Assembly (NCBI GenBank): GCA_037501455.1
Contig: CM074861.1
Span: forward strand, 34,178,001-34,242,000
Direction of reading: 5' to 3'
Length of the DNA stretch: 64,000 nt
Source of the DNA: Lantana camara
Taxonomy: Eukaryota; Streptophyta; Magnoliopsida; Lamiales; Verbenaceae
The position numbers were made by a program, and so were the translations under genes. The notes beneath the pieces were generated by a model. The model ran no database searches, was not told where the DNA came from, and saw nothing but the letters and a program-made list of their open reading frames with translations. Within the stretch, counting starts at the first letter, position 1, and each line of letters begins with the position of its first letter. Below are positions 60,424 through 64,000 of the stretch, in pieces.

Positions 60424-61879
60424 TGTTGTATGATTTTACTAAGTTCAAAACCAATCGTACAAGTGTACACTAACATACGCGTAGCACAACAGATCATACC
60501 CACAGGGAAGGGAAATCAATCACTACTCAATATCCTTCTCTAATCTAAAGACCGAACGTAAAGCAATTGTCGTTATCTATTAATCTACTAAAACAGAATT
60601 AACAATTAACTAGAATTAAACACAAGTAACAACTAAAACACACGTGAACTAACTTCAGTAAACTAAATAGGCAGGGGAAAGTAATGAATCATACAATCAA
60701 GTGTCAATACGATACTTGTCTGACAGGTGTAATCCTACAACTTAGTTACTTATAATTGTGTTACCCTCTCTCAAGGTGTAACCAAGTGCTTAATTAGTGT
60801 TCAATATTGCTTTCAAAATCACCAATAGTTAATTAAACCATAGGAACAAGACTAGTGCAATTCAATATTCTAGCGGCCCGGCATGAAATAAGATTACTGT
60901 TGTATAAGGTAGGACCAAATCTCTTTGTATCCTACAACTTACAAGTTATGAAAACCATCTAAATTACCATCAATCTCTCGATCTATAGGCAATTATGCCA
61001 CATGCTAAGGGTGATCAGGCCATTGCAAGTCAATTCGAACCTGTTTTCAAACTAAGAATTAACACAAGTCATTCAAGCATCAAATCGACCATCTATCATG
61101 CAATCATCATCACTCTCCTAGCCCTAGAGAATTAGCTACTCATAATTAAAGTAGAACTCATAAAACTAAAGGAAATTGCATTAAAATAATTCATATGCAT
61201 CAAATCTAAACAAAGTCTCAAAAGCAAAAGCATAAACATTCAGTAATACCTAAAAACGAATCTAACATACAAAAACTAATTAAAACTAAGCTCAAAGGAA
61301 TTAGTTTGATAATTAAAGCAACAATAAAGCAGAAAATCGTTCTAAGAATTCAATCCTTTCGTCTTCTCGAATTCTCTGAAAAACTCCTCTGAAACTCCTT
61401 ATCTTCTCTCCAAACCCTAGGTCACGACCTGGAAGAAAAGCTCTCTGAAAATGACTCCAAAACGCACTAATGTAGCAGCCCTAATAGTTTCTCGTTGACT
61501 CTTGGTAACGGGTGTTACCTATCCACGTGCATTTATAGTTAACGCTCGTTACTGCTGAAATCGCAATAACGCTTTTATTAGTGGTAACAGGTGTTACCAC
61601 TTTCCTTCTGCATAGGGGTAACGGGCGTTACCCCTCTTCTCTCGCCAAAAGCTTCACTCCTGTGTCTTGTAACTGGGGTTACTGAAATTGAACTCCTGAG
61701 TGGTAACGGGGGTTACCACATTTTCCTCCAAAAAATGCGTGAAATTGCTTTGCTTCGCCGTTTCGTAACTCCAACTCTAAAATCACCTAAACGAAGCATA
61801 ACAAACACATAAACGCATCAAATGGCATAAAAATTATAATCTAATTACGCTTAAAATCATGCAAATTCTACACTCAACA
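60424..61879 (-). repeat. 5' LTR of D (1456 bp)
   Basis: Complete copy of the D LTR; it preserves the site into which element C inserted in the other copy. Confidence 0.95.
61504..61719. repeat. Six paired palindromes, GGTAACGGGCGTTACC type (D 5' LTR)
   Basis: Same cluster as 45315-45530 at a 16,189-bp offset, same spacings where checked (34 then 45). The first copy has gggtg for gggcg. The third copy is changed on both arms (taacaggtgtta), so it stays palindromic. Confidence 0.9.
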
Positions 61880-61884
61880 CTTGC

Positions 61885-63879
61885 GCTTGGCAAAAGTCAG
61901 CGAACGTTGTAGCAGGTTTCTGACCCTCGAGATAACCTCCTACAAAAAATTACCAGACAATACTTAGATAATTCTGGGAGTAGAAAATAGGGAGCCATAA
62001 AGTGGGAAACCTTTGTGAAGGGGTGAAGTACTTACTGTGAGGAGAGCATGGAAAAGGTCCTCCACTACCTGATTGGTACTCTGAGCGAACAACTTCCTGT
62101 TGTCGCCTGTAAATTGTAGCCTCTGGAAGACCCTGTACATCAGGTTCCTCGTGGAAGGGCAATCAACTAGTAAAGTGGGGGCTGAAGAAGGGGCACGTTG
62201 ATAAGAGTTGTCCCCATTGTGCTCGAATGCCCAGATTCGTTCCCCCTTGGAGGAGGAAGTCTCACTGCTTCCGGGCTCGCCTACTACCACTTCTTTCCCC
62301 TTCCCCGTCATGGGAACGGAGTCAGGCGATCTTTTCCTTTTCCTGAATGTAGGGGTATCACCCTCTTGGACTTCCCTGATGATAACGCCTGAGCGTTGCC
62401 CACGGTGCTCGTTGGGACCAAGTTGGAGAGGCCGGTCCCTGCCTTTGGGTCTAAAGTCATCCCCCTGGTGAGGGACAGTTCTGTTTTCAAGGGTTGCCCC
62501 TCGGGTTTCCACTGACGCGACCGCCTCCACAGCCATCTCCTTGGCTGCCACCTGAGCGTCCAGGCCGCGGTTGTTGTTGCTGCTATGGTTGCTGCTGTTG
62601 TTGCTGCGCTGTTGTTGCTGTTGTTGATTTTAAGGGCGCTCTGCACCTCCGAGTGCCCAAAAGGTTTGCCACATTTTGCATACCTCCTCTGCCTGCCATC
62701 AGTATGCTTGAGCCTATTAAAAAAAAAAAGAAGAAGAAGAAAACTTGGGTCTTCCTTGATCAATATTTACGAGGGACAAAGTTAGTGATCCTATCTAAAG
62801 TTAGTTTCCTAGAATCTAACCATCTCTCTCCAAGTTCCGAGCGGACGGGTTAGCAATCATGCCAGGATCGTTCATAAGCCCGCAAAGGAATAGAGCCTCT
62901 TCATCATCCATCAATTCTTTGGCTCTAATGAGCCAACCCGCGTTCCTCATCACAAGGGTTGAATCCTGAGCCCATGATAAAGGGAATATGGGCTCTAAAT
63001 GGGACTTCACGAGAGGCCCTTCTCCATGGATAACCCATTCTCATGGGAAGTCAAAATCATCACCCTCGAGGGCCCTCACAAAAAAGAATTTATTCTTCCA
63101 TTCAGCATCGTACGATGTCGAGGGTGCGTCTATCAATCTCAAATTAGATTTTGCTTGAACATAGTAGAAACCCGCCCTCGGGGACGAACGTGGTGAGCGG
63201 GTCACCTAAAAAAGACTATTAAAATTATGGATTGAGGGCTCGTTTCCAGTACACTTCATCAGGATTACCAAGGCATTGATGAGGGCTAGGCCATTTGGGA
63301 AGGGCTCAGGTTCAAGCAATTGAGAATACTCGCTACTGGAACAGAGATAGGAAATCTTAACCCTCATGCCTCTACTGCATCCCTGTATACCGCCATTTCT
63401 CCCCGCGCGCGAGCGCGCGGGGGGGAGGGGTGGTAGGGGTTTATAAGCCCTCTCCTGCGCTACTGGTATCCGATATGTAAATCGCTCGTCCCAATATCTT
63501 GGAGCCCTCATTATAACGAAATATCCCATGGATACGGTACTCTGAATCTCATCAGGGGTCTCTCAGTGGCATGCATGCCAGAGCTTTCTCCCTCAGCGGC
63601 CATATTTCATTGAGGATTAATGGAACTCTCCGTCAAAGGCAATGTAACACCCTGACGTTCTGCCTCAATTACCAAGTTCATCTCTTCAAAGAGATGATCA
63701 ACCCTATTGGGATTCCTCTTCCCCATGGCTAACATGGCGGCATCGAGATCTTTGTCTCTGGCTTTGCCAAACATTTCCCCCATTGTTTCATGATGTGGGG
63801 TAGGATCGTGGGAGGGAGAACTAGAGCTTTCCATATCCTCAATCTCCCTCACTATTTCTTCAATAAATTCTCTGGACAT
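61885..63879 (-). pseudogene. 5' part of an old gypsy-type transposon gene (Transposase_28-like)
   Basis: Minus-strand pieces read, in order: an acidic start (MSREFIEEIVREIEDMESSS, 63879-63607), a stop, then 63529-63206 with PEPFPNGLALINALVILM. After a TAG the same frame gives AEWKNKFFFVRALEGDDFDF with a TGA where Trp is expected, and PLSWAQDS (62980-62820). Further on is a linker rich in Asn/Ala triplet repeats (62560-62640) and KRKRSPDSVP (62350-62300). An intron-like gap with GTAAG and TTTTTTGTAG borders (62035-61940) precedes the last exon, which runs into the coiled coil at 35944. The layout fits plant putative gypsy type transposon proteins (Pfam Transposase_28). Several stops make it a pseudogene. 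No LTR for this element was identified. Confidence 0.55.
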
Positions 63880-64000
63880 GACTAATTCTGGATAATGGAA
63901 GGGGCGGAGGGGATGAAGGAGAAGGGAATGCCTACAGATCTAGGGTTAGCAAATCAAAAAGTTAGAAAGGAATTAAAAAAATACCTAGAGTTCTTGAAAA
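63880..64000. other. Upstream flank of the gypsy-type gene, nothing recognised
   Basis: Short purine-rich stretch reaching the window edge. I see no PBS or LTR end in it. Confidence 0.4.

Larger units (their letters stand above)
35950..61879 (-). mobile_element. Athila-like LTR retrotransposon D with nested C element and CACTA transposon
   Basis: The termini are tgttgtatga and ctacactcaaca. LTRs are at 60424-61879 (5', 1456 bp) and at 35950-36375 plus 44659-45690 (3', about 1458 bp), with a CTTGC duplication. A tRNA-Asp primer site, Athila-style Gag and protease, and an extra ORF between protease and 3' LTR support an Athila-like identity. Without the insertions the internal region is about 6.6 kb and lacks reverse transcriptase, RNase H and integrase. 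The two LTRs differ by several percent by eye, more than those of C (about 1 percent) and B (about 0.1 percent), in agreement with the nesting order. Confidence 0.9.

Noticed and set aside
62494..62853. 119-codon plus-strand frame with a Cys run
   Set aside because: Antisense of the Asn/Ala triplet-repeat linker of the gypsy-type gene plus an A/AAG-rich tract.

Overview
The window looks like nuclear DNA of a flowering plant, probably a eudicot, from a gene-poor and heavily nested retrotransposon region. The base composition is AT-rich. The LTR elements carry plant-type primer sites (tRNA-iMet and tRNA-Asp), and the families are plant families: Tekay/Del-like chromovirus, Athila-like, CACTA and hAT-like. 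I see no free-standing host gene, no rRNA or tRNA gene, and no CRISPR array. Host coding sequence appears only as fragments captured inside a CACTA transposon.

Layout, left to right. (1) 1-3280 is a minus-strand LTR cut by the window edge. It lies in the internal remnant (3281-4844) of a second minus-strand element, whose 5' LTR is 4864-7827. (2) That element interrupts the 5' LTR of a plus-strand gag-only element, here called E1 (LTR 7828-8903, PBS, broken gag, PPT, 3' LTR from 11689). (3) The 3' LTR of E1 is split by a complete and very young minus-strand Ty3/gypsy chromovirus, element B (13274-23438). B has 2671-bp LTRs, a GTCTA target duplication and an uninterrupted 1509-residue Gag-Pol. 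E1 resumes at 23444 and ends at 25052. (4) A solo LTR of family C lies on the minus strand at 25062-31896 (GGTGG duplication). It is itself split by a 920-bp TIR element (26577-27496) and by a 2.8-kb hAT-like element (28149-30959), and the latter holds a further LTR-like sequence. (5) 31902-35160 is mostly unrecognised sequence with a possible LINE relic. (6) 35161-35944 and 61885-63879 are two halves of one old gypsy-type transposon gene. They are separated by an Athila-like element, D (35950-61879, CTTGC duplication). D holds a gag-only element C (36376-44653) in its 3' LTR and an 8.2-kb CACTA transposon (51453-59615, GGG duplication) in its gag gene.

Only B looks able to move by itself. 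E1 and C keep gag, PBS, PPT and LTRs of more than 3 kb but have no reverse transcriptase or integrase. D keeps gag, protease and an extra ORF but no polymerase. These would need enzymes supplied in trans. The CACTA element keeps TIRs, subterminal repeats and a transposase-associated fragment, and has captured a decayed RH7-type DEAD-box helicase gene plus one exon of an AHL (AT-hook/PPC) gene.

The most unusual signal is a shared architecture in otherwise different LTR families. Each carries a cluster of short GC-rich palindromes. The palindrome sequence is family-specific, but in all of them the copies come in pairs whose centres are 31-34 bp apart, with 41-69 bp between pairs. It occurs in the LTR at 1-3280, the LTR at 4864-7827, E1, B and D, and once more inside D. 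I do not know of a description of this and consider it the best candidate for an undescribed cis-acting system here.
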